Shown: piece after piece, positions 41,906 through 51,867 of the stretch
Layout of the letters: each line of letters starts with the position of its first letter
How positions within the stretch are numbered: the first letter of the stretch is position 1
Origin: Zhouia spongiae
Lineage (GTDB): Bacteria > Bacteroidota > Bacteroidia > Flavobacteriales > Flavobacteriaceae
DNA: 64,000 nt
Assembly (NCBI RefSeq): GCF_022760175.1
Contig: NZ_CP094326.1
Span: 2,778,804 to 2,842,803, forward strand
Direction of reading: 5' to 3'
Made by a program: the position numbers and the translations under genes
Notes under the pieces: generated by a model
Seen by the model: the letters and a program-made list of their open reading frames with translations, nothing else
What the model was told of the DNA's origin: nothing
Databases searched by the model: none

Positions 41906-43285
41906 ATGAATCATATCAAATTCAATAATAAATATCTGCTGACTATAGTTTTCATATCCGCTCTCGGTGGCTTTTTATTTGGATATGACTGGGTGGTTAT
42001 TGGTGGAGCAAAACCATTTTACGAAGTATATTTTGATATTACCGATTTACCGGCTCTTCAAGGCTGGGGTATGAGTAGTGCATTGATCGGTTGTGTATTT
42101 GGAGCCATGATATCCGGGTTGATTTCAGATCGGTTCGGAAGGAAAAAACCATTACAAATAGCAGCAGTATTATTCGTGTTATCAGCTTTAGGTACAGGAG
42201 GGGCAAATAGTTTTAATGTGTTTATCCTTTACCGTATTATTGGTGGTGTAGGTATAGGAATAGCATCTACACTATCGCCGTTATACATAGCAGAAGTTTC
42301 CCCGGCGAAATACAGGGGGCGTTTTGTTGCCATAAACCAGCTTACCATCGTAATAGGTATTTTGGCAGCCCAAATTGTCAATTGGATCATAGCTAAAAAT
42401 GAAATAGATGGAGACGCCATGCTGTGGAACCAGCAAACGGGTTGGCGACTCATGTTCTGGGCCGAGCTCATACCCGCAATACTATTCTTCGGATGTCTTT
42501 TTCTGGTGCCTGAAACTCCAAGGTTTCTGATAAAATCGAATATGACGGTGAAGGCCCTCAAGGTTCTTAAGAAAATAGGTAATGAATCTTATGCTTTTAA
42601 AGAGCTGGCATTAATAGAAGGCACATTGCAAACACATCAAAAAACAAAGGGTATAAATAAAAAAGAACTCAAAAAATTGTATCCTATTTTAATCATTGGT
42701 GTCGTTCTGTCGGTGTTCCAGCAGTGGTGTGGGATAAACATAGTGTTCAATTACGCAGATGAAATTTTTACTACAGCCGGTTATAGCGTAGGTGATATGC
42801 TTTTTAACATTGTTATTACCGGGAGTATAAATCTTGTATTCACTTTTGTAGCTATGGGTACAGTAGATAGCTGGGGAAGGAGGAAGTTGATGCTGTTCGG
42901 AGCACTTGGTTTAGCCATAGTTTATGTAGTTCTGGGGGCGGCCTATTATTTTAATTTTCAGGGCTGGCCTATATTGTTGTTAGTGCTCATGGCAATTGCA
43001 ATTTATGCAATGACCCTGGCACCGGTCACCTGGGTGGTAATATCAGAAATATTCCCTAACCGTATCAGAGGAGTAGCGATGTCGGTAGCAACACTTTCCC
43101 TTTGGGTAGCTTCCTTTGTTTTAACCTATACCTTTCCGTTTTTAAATACATTTTTAGGAGCCTACGGTACATTTTGGTGTTATAGTGTTATTTGTTTGTT
43201 GGGTTTTGTTTTTGTCTATAGAAAGCTACCTGAAACAAAAGGAAAGACACTGGAAGAAATAGAAGAAGAATTAATTAAAAAATAA
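41906..43285 (+). CDS. MFS sugar porter (second copy type)
   Basis: A 459-residue sugar:H+ symporter with 12 predicted helices. Motifs are SDRFGRKKP after helix 2, RIIGGVGIGIASTLSPLYIA with SPAKYRGR, PETPRFL mid-protein, DSWGRRKLM in the second half and the end PETKGKTLEEIEEE. It resembles the porter at 108-1454 but is clearly a different paralogue. It lies nine bases before the sulfatase gene in the same operon and probably imports the monosaccharide freed by the sulfatase and GH2 enzymes. Confidence 0.93.
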   Translation: MNHIKFNNKYLLTIVFISALGGFLFGYDWVVIGGAKPFYEVYFDITDLPALQGWGMSSALIGCVFGAMISGLISDRFGRKKPLQIAAVLFVLSALGTGGANSFNVFILYRIIGGVGIGIASTLSPLYIAEVSPAKYRGRFVAINQLTIVIGILAAQIVNWIIAKNEIDGDAMLWNQQTGWRLMFWAELIPAILFFGCLFLVPETPRFLIKSNMTVKALKVLKKIGNESYAFKELALIEGTLQTHQKTKGINKKELKKLYPILIIGVVLSVFQQWCGINIVFNYADEIFTTAGYSVGDMLFNIVITGSINLVFTFVAMGTVDSWGRRKLMLFGALGLAIVYVVLGAAYYFNFQGWPILLLVLMAIAIYAMTLAPVTWVVISEIFPNRIRGVAMSVATLSLWVASFVLTYTFPFLNTFLGAYGTFWCYSVICLLGFVFVYRKLPETKGKTLEEIEEELIKK

Positions 43286-43294
43286 CCAGGTATA

Positions 43295-44755
43295 ATGTTC
43301 TCTAAACAGATAAGTATTATTGTACTATGTAGTACTGCGCTTTTCGGATGTAGTGAAAAGCACATAGCTAAAAACGATAAGCCTAATATTCTCCTTATTA
43401 TTACAGATGATCAGGGATATGCAGATTACAGTGCTTATGACGGAGCGCCGGATGCTGTCACCCCCCATATGGATCGAATTGCCAGCAATGGTATCCGTTT
43501 TACAGACGGATATGCAACTGCCCCGGTGTGTAATGCTTCACGGCAGGCAATTATAACAGGAGCATACCAGGAGCGTTGGGGAACCTATTATTACGGGGGT
43601 AAAATTTTTCCGGAAAATCAATATACCATTCCGGAAATATTAGGAAGGCAAGGATATCGATGTGTGAAAATAGGAAAGACGCATTATGCCGATATTTTAG
43701 ACAATAATGTTAAAGTTGATAATCCGCTCGAATATCGCGAATTTCCATTAAACCATGGTTATGAAGAGTTTTTGGGTTTTTGTGCACATCGGCATGATTA
43801 CTTTAAGTTAAAAGCATCTGATGACTGGGTCGAAGATCCTGATGATGATAGAATGTCTCAGTTTGGACCCTTATGGAGAAACAAAGAAAAAGTAGATTTT
43901 GAGGGATACACCACCGATATTTTTGGAGATGAGGCGGTAAAACAAATAGAGAAGAAAGACGACAGACCTTTCTTTATGGAATTATCGTTCAATGCTGTAC
44001 ACCACCCTATTTATCAGGCGCCTGATAAATATTTAAAACGTTTCGGTATAGAAAAATTCCCTGAATGGAACCCGGAAGAGGAATCGTTTTTAGATTATCA
44101 TGCCCGTACCTGTTGGCGTATGGAGGAAGATCCGGACGGCCGCAAACGATACCTCGCCAATCTGGCTTGTCTAGATGATAATATAGGGAAAGTTTTAGAT
44201 GCACTTGAAAAAACCGGAAAGCTTGAAAACACCCTTATATTTTTTATTTCCGATAATGGAGGATCTCAAAATACCTATGCAGATAATGGTGTGTTAAATG
44301 GCCATAAATATATTCTCAGAGAAGGAGGCATTCGAACACCATTTGTTATGAGTTGGCCGAAAAAAATTAAAAACACCCAGGTTATAAATGCTCCCGTCTC
44401 TCATATGGATATCCTTCCGACCAGTTTAGCAGCAGCAGCTTCAAAAGCTGTTGACAGTCTTGATCTAGATGGGAAGAACCTTTTGACTTTTGCTGAATCC
44501 CGATCACAAATACCCCATGAAGTATTGGTGTGGGATACGGGTAATGAATGGGCCGTTCGCAAAGGCGATTGGAAGCTACATGTCGTAAAAAAAGACAATC
44601 ATTTTAGAAGTATCCACCTTGATAAAGGCACTTATCTGTACGATCTAAAAGAAGATATAGGAGAGACAACTAATCTGGCAGACCGGCAACCGGATAAAGT
44701 AAAAGAACTTACGGCAGCTTACAAGTACTGGAAAGAAGAAGTGTCAGCGAAATAA
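43295..44755 (+). CDS. Lipoprotein sulfatase (type I, formylglycine-dependent)
   Basis: A 486-residue sulfatase that removes sulfate esters from glycans. A lipobox ends at Cys19 (STALFGC), so it is membrane-anchored. The modification motif is Cys78-Asn-Ala-Ser-Arg82 (APVCNASRQ), where Cys becomes formylglycine; metal residues include DDQG near 37-40 and FFISDNGG. KIGKTHY and HKYILREGGIRTPF complete the family pattern. A formylglycine-generating or anaerobic maturase is needed elsewhere in the genome. It is co-transcribed with the sugar porter upstream. Subfamily and glycan target cannot be set by eye. Confidence 0.93.
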   Translation: MFSKQISIIVLCSTALFGCSEKHIAKNDKPNILLIITDDQGYADYSAYDGAPDAVTPHMDRIASNGIRFTDGYATAPVCNASRQAIITGAYQERWGTYYYGGKIFPENQYTIPEILGRQGYRCVKIGKTHYADILDNNVKVDNPLEYREFPLNHGYEEFLGFCAHRHDYFKLKASDDWVEDPDDDRMSQFGPLWRNKEKVDFEGYTTDIFGDEAVKQIEKKDDRPFFMELSFNAVHHPIYQAPDKYLKRFGIEKFPEWNPEEESFLDYHARTCWRMEEDPDGRKRYLANLACLDDNIGKVLDALEKTGKLENTLIFFISDNGGSQNTYADNGVLNGHKYILREGGIRTPFVMSWPKKIKNTQVINAPVSHMDILPTSLAAAASKAVDSLDLDGKNLLTFAESRSQIPHEVLVWDTGNEWAVRKGDWKLHVVKKDNHFRSIHLDKGTYLYDLKEDIGETTNLADRQPDKVKELTAAYKYWKEEVSAK

Positions 44756-44788
44756 CATTTAACCTCCCTGGGATGAATACAGCGGAGC

Positions 44789-44857
44789 CCTCTTGTGGAT
44801 ATTCAGCATAAATAATGAACCTTATATCCGGCTGAAAGGCACCGTATGCACAAGAGG
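44789..44857. promoter_or_regulatory. Inverted repeat in the sulfatase-DUF5107 gap
   Basis: CCTCTTGTG (44789-44797) pairs with CACAAGAGG (44849-44857) across a 51-base loop. It may be a folded RNA or operator between the first and second part of the glycan locus. Confidence 0.3.
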
Positions 44858-44976
44858 AAAGATTGATGTTCATAACAATAAGCCTGAGACTCCCGGAATA
44901 TTGAAATCTCGATTATAAAATGAAGCTGGTTATTTAATCGGCGTATAAAGTTTAATATGAATAGCTAGCGTTAATT

Positions 44977-47900
44977 ATGAGTATGGTTAAAGCCTGGAAA
45001 GATATTGTTATCATACCTACTTACGAAGTAGGGAAGCCTGAAAAGTATCCTGTTTTTTTAGATAAACGGGTATATCAGGCCAGTAGCGGAGTAGTGTATC
45101 CGAATCCCGTGATTGAGTCTATAAGTGATGAAAGAACCTATAAAGAGTGGGAAGTCGTTTTTCTCGAAAATGACTATGTGAAAATAATGATTATTCCCGC
45201 ATTGGGAGGAAGAATTCAAATGGCTTACGATAAAGTAAGAAGCCGCCACTTCGTCTACTACAACCAGGTGATCAAACCTGCGTTGGTGGGATTAACCGGA
45301 CCCTGGATTTCCGGGGGGATAGAGTTTAACTGGCCACAACATCACCGTCCGAGTACCTACGATCCGACTGATTTTAATATAGAAAAAAATAAAGACGGCA
45401 GTATAACGGTCTGGGTTAGTGAACTGGAACGGATGTTCAGAACCAAAGGAATGGCAGGGTTCACTTTATATCCGGATAAGGCGTATCTGGAAATAAAAGC
45501 ACAGCTGTATAATCGTACGCCTCATCCGCAGACTTTTTTATGGTGGGCCAATCCGGCAGTGGCCGTTAATGATCATTACCAATCGGTTTTTCCTCCGGAT
45601 GTACATGCTGTATTTGATCATGGCAAACGCGATGTATCAGAATTTCCTATAGCCAAAGGAGAATATTATAAGGTGAATTATGCTCCGGGAACAGATATTT
45701 CGAGGTATAAAAACATACCGGTACCTACTTCGTATATGGCTATTACTTCTGATTATGATTTTGTAGGAGGATATGAGAATGACACCAAAGGAGGCCTGTT
45801 GCATGTAGCCGACCATCATATATCACCGGGTAAAAAACAGTGGACATGGGGTAATGGCGATTTCGGACATGCCTGGGACAGAAACCTAACCGACGAAGAC
45901 GGACCATATATCGAGCTTATGTGTGGTGTATACACTGACAATCAACCCGATTTTTCATGGTTACATCCCTATGAAGAGAAAGGCTTTAAACAATATTTTA
46001 TGCCTTATTATAATGTGGGTGTTGTTAAAAATGCTACCAAAGAAGCATTATTGAATCTGGAACTTAAGGATGGAGAGGCGCTCCTGAAAATACACGTAAC
46101 AGCTGTTTATAGCAATTGTAATGTTAGCCTGCGTAATACACAAAAAATCCTCTTTGAGGAAACATTGGATTTGTGCCCGAAAAATGGCTTTGAAAAAAAC
46201 ATTGCAGTAGGGCAAACAGTATATGAAGACCTGACTGCTGTCTTGACTGCTGCTAATGGTAAAGTATTGGTGTCGTGGTCGCCGGAGGTTACTACTGATA
46301 TAGAAATTCCTGAAGCCGCCAAAGCCGCTAAGCAACCTGAAGAAATAACAAGTACAGAACAATTATACCTTCGCGGTTTACATCTCGAACAATACAGGCA
46401 TGCTACTTACGATCCGACCAGATATTATCTGGAAGCGCTTTCACGCGAACCCGGCGATGTGCGTTGCAACAATGCCATGGGATTGTGGTACCTTCGGCGT
46501 GCCAAGTTCGAAGAAGCTTTGAAGTATTTCGACAGAGCCATTGAGACGCTAACCGAACGCAATCCGAATCCATACGATGGAGAGCCCTACTTTAATAAAG
46601 GACTTGCTTTAAATTTCCTGGGAAGGAAGGAAGAAGCTTATGCCGCTTTTTATAAGGCTTGCTGGAATGCCGCCTGGCAAGATGCCGGATACTTTCACCT
46701 GGCCCAGATAGATTGTTTAAGAGGCAATACGGATAAAGCCCTGGAACTGGTAGACAAGGCACTTGTTAAAAACTGGCATAACCATAAGGCACGGCACTTA
46801 AAAGTGCTTTTGTTGAGAACAATGCAAAGAACTGAACAAGCCAATCAATTGGTCGGAGAGTCTCTGGCTATCGATAACTTTAATTTTGGTGTGCTCTTTG
46901 AAAAATACCTTTTGAGTGCAAAAGAAGAGGATCTTGTATATTTTAAAGATTTAATACGCGATAACCCTCATAATTATATGGAGTATTCTTTAGATTACGC
47001 TCAGGCCGGACATTTTGATGAAGCTATTGCCCTCTTGGAAGTGCATGCGGACGGAAAAGATACTATTTATCCGATGATCGCCTATTTTTCAGGATGGTAT
47101 TATGAGCAGAAAGGAATGTCGGAAAAGGCAAAGGCAGCCTATCAGAAGGCATCAGCTATGCCCGGCGATTATTGTTTTCCGAATCGCTTAGAAGAAGTTG
47201 TGGTGTTACAATCAGCTATGCGTAATAATGCGTCAGATGCAATGGCTCCTTACTATCTGGGGAACTTCTGGTATGCATTCAAACAATATAAAGAAGCTCA
47301 AAACTGCTGGGAGCTTTCAGTAGCATTGAATGGAGAAAATGCCATTTGTCATCGAAACTTAGCATTGTTATACTTCAATAAAACCAGGCAAAGAGAATTG
47401 GCCAGAACACATCTGGAACGTGCTTTTGAATTAGATCCTCATGATGCTCGTTTATTAATGGAGTTAGATCAGTTGTATAAAAAAATAAATATGCCATTAA
47501 AAGACCGTCTTCATTTACTGGAGTCAAATTTTGAATCAACCAAAATGAGAGACGATTTGTATTTGGAGTGGATTACCCTGAATAACTTTAAAGGAGATTA
47601 TAAGCGGGCGTTAGAGGGTATTAAACAACGTCAGTTCCATCCGTGGGAAGGAGGAGAGGGGAAAGTGCCTTTCCAGTATATAACCGTACTTGTCGAACTG
47701 GCCAAGGCTTCCGTTAAGCTCGAAGCATACGATAGCGCCATAGCTTTATTAGAAGCGGCACAGGAATATCCTCATAACCTGGGAGAAGGAAAATTATTTG
47801 GAGCCCAGGAGAATGATATATTTTATTGGTTAGGGTGTACCTATGAAAAACTGGGAAAAACGAATAAAGCTATACAGTATTGGACAAAAGCATCTGAAGG

Positions 47901-48291
47901 ATTAAGCGATCCGAGTCCAGCGATGTTTTATAATGACCAACAGCCCGATAAGATTTTTTACCAGGGCCTGGCATTGCAAAAACTAGGCAGGCACGAAGAA
48001 GCAAAACAGCGATTCGATAACCTGATTTCTTATGGCGAGTCACATATAAACGATGATGTTACATTAGATTATTTTGCAGTCTCATTACCGGATTTACTGA
48101 TCTGGGAAGAAGACCTGAGTAAGCGTAATAAAATTCATTGTTATTATCTGATCGGGTTAGGTCAGTTGGGACAAGGGAATTATGAGTTGGCAGAAGCGAC
48201 ATTAAATAAAGCTTTAGGGAATGACCGTTACCATATGTCGGCCCATATACACCTCCATATGGTTTATGATAACATTCAACAACAAGGATAA
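44977..48291 (+). CDS. DUF5107 domain and TPR-repeat protein
   Basis: A 1104-residue cytosolic protein with no signal peptide. Residues about 1-340 form a DUF5107 domain, a beta-sandwich related to the aldose-epimerase fold (FLENDYVKIMIIPALGGRIQMAYDK, WISGGIEFNWPQHHRPSTYDP, TWGNGDFGHAWDRNLTDEDGPYIELM). A linker follows, then many TPR-like units from about residue 465 to the end (for example FEEALKYFDRAIE, YFNKGLALNFLGRKEEAYAAF, YYLGNFWYAFKQYKEAQNCWE). Such proteins recur beside glycoside hydrolases in Bacteroidota glycan loci; the enzymatic role is not known to me. It is 17 bases upstream of the GH2 gene. Confidence 0.85.
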   Translation: MSMVKAWKDIVIIPTYEVGKPEKYPVFLDKRVYQASSGVVYPNPVIESISDERTYKEWEVVFLENDYVKIMIIPALGGRIQMAYDKVRSRHFVYYNQVIKPALVGLTGPWISGGIEFNWPQHHRPSTYDPTDFNIEKNKDGSITVWVSELERMFRTKGMAGFTLYPDKAYLEIKAQLYNRTPHPQTFLWWANPAVAVNDHYQSVFPPDVHAVFDHGKRDVSEFPIAKGEYYKVNYAPGTDISRYKNIPVPTSYMAITSDYDFVGGYENDTKGGLLHVADHHISPGKKQWTWGNGDFGHAWDRNLTDEDGPYIELMCGVYTDNQPDFSWLHPYEEKGFKQYFMPYYNVGVVKNATKEALLNLELKDGEALLKIHVTAVYSNCNVSLRNTQKILFEETLDLCPKNGFEKNIAVGQTVYEDLTAVLTAANGKVLVSWSPEVTTDIEIPEAAKAAKQPEEITSTEQLYLRGLHLEQYRHATYDPTRYYLEALSREPGDVRCNNAMGLWYLRRAKFEEALKYFDRAIETLTERNPNPYDGEPYFNKGLALNFLGRKEEAYAAFYKACWNAAWQDAGYFHLAQIDCLRGNTDKALELVDKALVKNWHNHKARHLKVLLLRTMQRTEQANQLVGESLAIDNFNFGVLFEKYLLSAKEEDLVYFKDLIRDNPHNYMEYSLDYAQAGHFDEAIALLEVHADGKDTIYPMIAYFSGWYYEQKGMSEKAKAAYQKASAMPGDYCFPNRLEEVVVLQSAMRNNASDAMAPYYLGNFWYAFKQYKEAQNCWELSVALNGENAICHRNLALLYFNKTRQRELARTHLERAFELDPHDARLLMELDQLYKKINMPLKDRLHLLESNFESTKMRDDLYLEWITLNNFKGDYKRALEGIKQRQFHPWEGGEGKVPFQYITVLVELAKASVKLEAYDSAIALLEAAQEYPHNLGEGKLFGAQENDIFYWLGCTYEKLGKTNKAIQYWTKASEGLSDPSPAMFYNDQQPDKIFYQGLALQKLGRHEEAKQRFDNLISYGESHINDDVTLDYFAVSLPDLLIWEEDLSKRNKIHCYYLIGLGQLGQGNYELAEATLNKALGNDRYHMSAHIHLHMVYDNIQQQG

Positions 48292-48308
48292 AAAATAATT
48301 AACTCATT

Positions 48309-51300
48309 ATGTTTAAAAACGTTACAATATTCATAACACTGGTTCTCAATCTGGTATTTGTACACGCTCAGGAAAACGTTCTTGATCTTTCAGGGGAGTG
48401 GCAGGTAACCCTGAGTAAAAACAGGCCAGAGATAGCAAATACAACCGATTACAAAAGGGAAGGAATTATTAAACTACCATCGTCATTAGCCCGGCAGGGT
48501 TATGGTTTAAAAACAACCGGATCAGACTTTGGAGTGCTGACACCAACATACAAATATCTCGGTGTTGCCGTATTTGAAAGAACTATAGATATTCCTGAAG
48601 AATGGGAGCATAAACAGATTCAGATCTTTTTAGAACGTGTTTTATGGCAGTCTAAAATATTTATAGACGATGTAGAATTAAGCACACAGGATGCCCTGGG
48701 GACACCTCATATCCATAAGTTGGGTGTTCTTACTCCCGGTAAACACCGGCTTAAAATAGCGGTGAATAACGATATGATCCACAATATAGGAGATAAGGGG
48801 CATGCGTATGGAGCGTATACACAAAGTATTTGGAACGGGATTGTAGGAAGAATGGAGCTAACGGCACACGATCCTACTTTTATTTCAAAAATCCGCACTT
48901 TCCCAATGTTGGATAGCGATCAGTTAGGTGTCGAACTGGATATTACAGCAGCTAAAAAAGAAAAGGGTAAACTCACTTTAGATATCAGAGAACTAGGCAG
49001 TGAAAAAGTAGTGAAATCAGTTGAAGTAAGCTATAAACTGGAGGAAGGAACACAACAGAAAAATGTCCTTATAGATTTGAATGGGGTGTTGAAAAAATGG
49101 AATGAATTCGATCCGTCCGTGTATATTTTAACTGCCGACCTTAACACAAGAAAATATAATGATGTTAAAGAAACCGAGTTCGGATATCTTAAAATAAGTC
49201 ATAACGGCACCAATGTGCTTATCAATGATACCCCGGTTTTTTTACGGGGAAACCTCGATTGTGTGCATTTTCCGCAGACAGGTTACCCGTCAGCTAAGGT
49301 GGAAGACTGGGTACGGATATTTAAAATTTATAAAGACTATGGTTTAAACCATGCCAGGTTCCATTCATGGTGCCCCCCTGAAGCTGCTTTTAAAGCCGCC
49401 AACAGGGTAGGGATCTATTTACAGGCGGAAGCTTCTATCTGGATCGATTGGTGGATGAGTGTCGACAATACCGAGCGCGGACGTCCTGAAATGAATACCA
49501 AAGGCTTTCCTCAGGGACTTGGAAAAGATCCTGAGCGCGATCAGTTTGTAGTAGAAGAAATGAATCGCGTAGTCGATTATTACGGGAACCATCCTTCCTT
49601 CACCATGTTTTGTATTGGGAATGAACTCGGAAACTCCGATTTTGATGTCATGAAAAAATGGGTGAAAGACCTGAAAGAAAAAGATAGCCGACGTCTCTAC
49701 TCGGTTTCTACCGCCAGAAAAATTACCGAAGCAGACGATTATATGGCCACTCATTACATACAAAATGTAGGGAGAACAAGAGGTTTAAACGGAGCGCATA
49801 CCGATTGGGATTTTGAAAAGGTATACAGCCAGATGGATATTCCGATTATAGCCCATGAGATAGGGCAATGGCCGGTGTATCCGTCATGGAGTGAAATAGC
49901 GAAGTATAAAGGTGTTTTAAAAGCCAGGAATTTCGAGGAATTTAAAGCGGTAGCGGAGAAAAACGGTATAGCCGATCAGGCGGATGATTTTAAAATGGCT
50001 TCCGGTGCGCTAAACCAGATCATGTACAAGTACGAAACAGAATCTTTTTTAAGAACAAAAAGCTGTGCCGGAGTGCAGTTATTGAGTATGCAGGATTACC
50101 AGGGACAGGGAGAAGCGCTTATCGGCTGGTTAGATGCTAACTGGGAAAGCAAGGGGATAACAACCCCTCAGAAATTTAAGGCACATTTTAATGAAACCGT
50201 TCCTTTGTTGCGTATGGAAAAATTCGTGTGGACAACCGAAGAGCAGTTTAAAGGAGTTATACAGTTATCGCATTACGGCCGGTATCCGATTAAAGAAGGG
50301 AAAATCATAGCAAAAATTTCAACTTCATCAGGGCGTATTTTAAAAAGTAAAGAATGGGAAGTGCAAGATCTGGAGGTAGGGAGTTTGACAGATATCGGGA
50401 CTATTACCGAGTCGTTAAATACCATAGGGGAGCCACAGCAACTAACAGTTTCGGTAGCACTTGAAGGTACGGAATTCAAGAACGAATGGCATATATGGGT
50501 ATATCCAACTGCTGTGCCGGAAATTGACGATAAAGATATTATAGTTTCTCAAATGCTCGACAAAAAAACGCTTGAAGCATTAAAGAAAGGAAAAAATGTA
50601 TTGTTGTTGGCTAATAATTTGGGGACGGAAGAAACGAGTACTAATCTTTCTTTTAATCCCTTGTACTGGTCGCTTACTTTCTTCCCCGGACAAGGAAAGA
50701 CCAACCTGGGACTATTAATTAAAGATAAACATGCGGCCTTTAACAAGTTTGTAACCGACTACCATAGCGATTGGCAATGGGAAACGATAATGAAAGGTTC
50801 TAAAGGATTTATTTTGAACGACACTCCAAAGTTGTATAAGCCTATTGCGCAGGTAGTAGACGATTTTCATAGAAACAATAAAGAAGGTGCTGTTTTTGAG
50901 TTCAAGGTGGGTAAAGGGAATTTATTGGTTTGCGGTTTTAATATCGCTAACAGCGATTTACCGGTGGCAAAACAACTTTTATACAGTCTTAAATCTTATG
51001 TAGGGTCAGTCGACTTCAAACCTTCAACCCCTATCGCAGAGAACACCCTGAAAGAATTGTTTCCATATATCCCTAAGGCAGATAATGTGGCCGTTAAAGG
51101 AGCGTTTAAAAATGCAGTTCTCCAGGTTTTTGCAGCTAAAAACCTCGAGACAGAAAATGAAAGTGTCACTTGGGAAGGCACAAGTGATCAGGTTCTGATT
51201 CAAAAAGAAGTGAAGTATAATGTAAAAGCAGACGGAACATGGAAAGATGATAAAGGAACGGCCTGGCATGGTAAAGAAATGACGATCACAATGGAATGTC

Positions 51301-51545
51301 CGGAAGGAATGCTGGGTAGCTTTTATGTTTTGTTTGACGATTGGAATAAGCAGGATCGAGAAGGTATCGTGGAATTTGAAGGCAGAAAAGTACAGTTAGG
51401 AGCCCACAGCACAAAAGGCGGACAATGGGTTAAGTTTCATGTAATGAGGGAAGATAGTAATGATGGAAAATTAATCTTAAAGGCGAAAGCCACCAAGGGA
51501 AATAATTTAATGATCCGTGAAATAGCATTAGAAAAAGAAGAATAG
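48309..51545 (+). CDS. Glycoside hydrolase family 2 enzyme (secreted, beta-galactosidase/glucuronidase-like)
   Basis: A 1078-residue exported retaining glycosidase. A signal peptide (ends LVFVHAQ) is followed by the GH2 sugar-binding domain (FERTIDIPEEWEHKQIQIFLERV), an Ig-like domain and the TIM barrel (HARFHSWCPPEAAFKAANRVGIYL). The acid/base is Glu439 in CIGNELGNSD and the nucleophile probably Glu517 in IIAHEIGQW. Roughly 400 further residues form extra beta domains, making it longer than LacZ-like enzymes of about 800-1000 residues. With the sulfatase it should act on a sulfated glycan; the exact sugar is unknown. Confidence 0.9.
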   Translation: MFKNVTIFITLVLNLVFVHAQENVLDLSGEWQVTLSKNRPEIANTTDYKREGIIKLPSSLARQGYGLKTTGSDFGVLTPTYKYLGVAVFERTIDIPEEWEHKQIQIFLERVLWQSKIFIDDVELSTQDALGTPHIHKLGVLTPGKHRLKIAVNNDMIHNIGDKGHAYGAYTQSIWNGIVGRMELTAHDPTFISKIRTFPMLDSDQLGVELDITAAKKEKGKLTLDIRELGSEKVVKSVEVSYKLEEGTQQKNVLIDLNGVLKKWNEFDPSVYILTADLNTRKYNDVKETEFGYLKISHNGTNVLINDTPVFLRGNLDCVHFPQTGYPSAKVEDWVRIFKIYKDYGLNHARFHSWCPPEAAFKAANRVGIYLQAEASIWIDWWMSVDNTERGRPEMNTKGFPQGLGKDPERDQFVVEEMNRVVDYYGNHPSFTMFCIGNELGNSDFDVMKKWVKDLKEKDSRRLYSVSTARKITEADDYMATHYIQNVGRTRGLNGAHTDWDFEKVYSQMDIPIIAHEIGQWPVYPSWSEIAKYKGVLKARNFEEFKAVAEKNGIADQADDFKMASGALNQIMYKYETESFLRTKSCAGVQLLSMQDYQGQGEALIGWLDANWESKGITTPQKFKAHFNETVPLLRMEKFVWTTEEQFKGVIQLSHYGRYPIKEGKIIAKISTSSGRILKSKEWEVQDLEVGSLTDIGTITESLNTIGEPQQLTVSVALEGTEFKNEWHIWVYPTAVPEIDDKDIIVSQMLDKKTLEALKKGKNVLLLANNLGTEETSTNLSFNPLYWSLTFFPGQGKTNLGLLIKDKHAAFNKFVTDYHSDWQWETIMKGSKGFILNDTPKLYKPIAQVVDDFHRNNKEGAVFEFKVGKGNLLVCGFNIANSDLPVAKQLLYSLKSYVGSVDFKPSTPIAENTLKELFPYIPKADNVAVKGAFKNAVLQVFAAKNLETENESVTWEGTSDQVLIQKEVKYNVKADGTWKDDKGTAWHGKEMTITMECPEGMLGSFYVLFDDWNKQDREGIVEFEGRKVQLGAHSTKGGQWVKFHVMREDSNDGKLILKAKATKGNNLMIREIALEKEE

Positions 51546-51575
51546 TGTTTACCGAATAATGATGGTTAGGTTTTA

Positions 51576-51610
51576 CCCGCTGCGAATCTCAGGTTCAGGC
51601 GGGCTTTTTT
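51576..51610 (+). terminator. Probable terminator of the glycan locus
   Basis: CCCGC (51576-51580) pairs with GCGGG (51599-51603), followed by CTTTTTT. The stem is short and the loop long, so strength is uncertain. Confidence 0.5.
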
Positions 51611-51639
51611 ATGGTAGATGACATATAAACACAACTCCA

Positions 51640-51745
51640 ACCTCCCGATTGCCCGCTGCCCACTGCCTACTGCTCACTGCCAACTGCCCGCTGCCTACTG
51701 CTGATTGCCTCACCCCATAACATCATAACATGATAACTCGATAAC
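51640..51745. repeat. Composite low-complexity tract (CTGCCYACTG units then CATAACAY units)
   Basis: About 60 bases of 7-8-base units of the form ACTGCCTACTGC are followed by CCCCATAACATCATAAC-type octamers. The same two-part order is found at 57481-57545 and in reverse order at 58561-58630. Confidence 0.6.
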
Positions 51746-51867
51746 AACTCCAAACCCCTGTAAAATAAACTAACAAACAAACTTTGTTCATCAACATTTA
51801 TCCGTTAACTTTAAACCTCGATCCGATAAAGAATAAACGTATTACACAAAGACCTCACATATTATAT

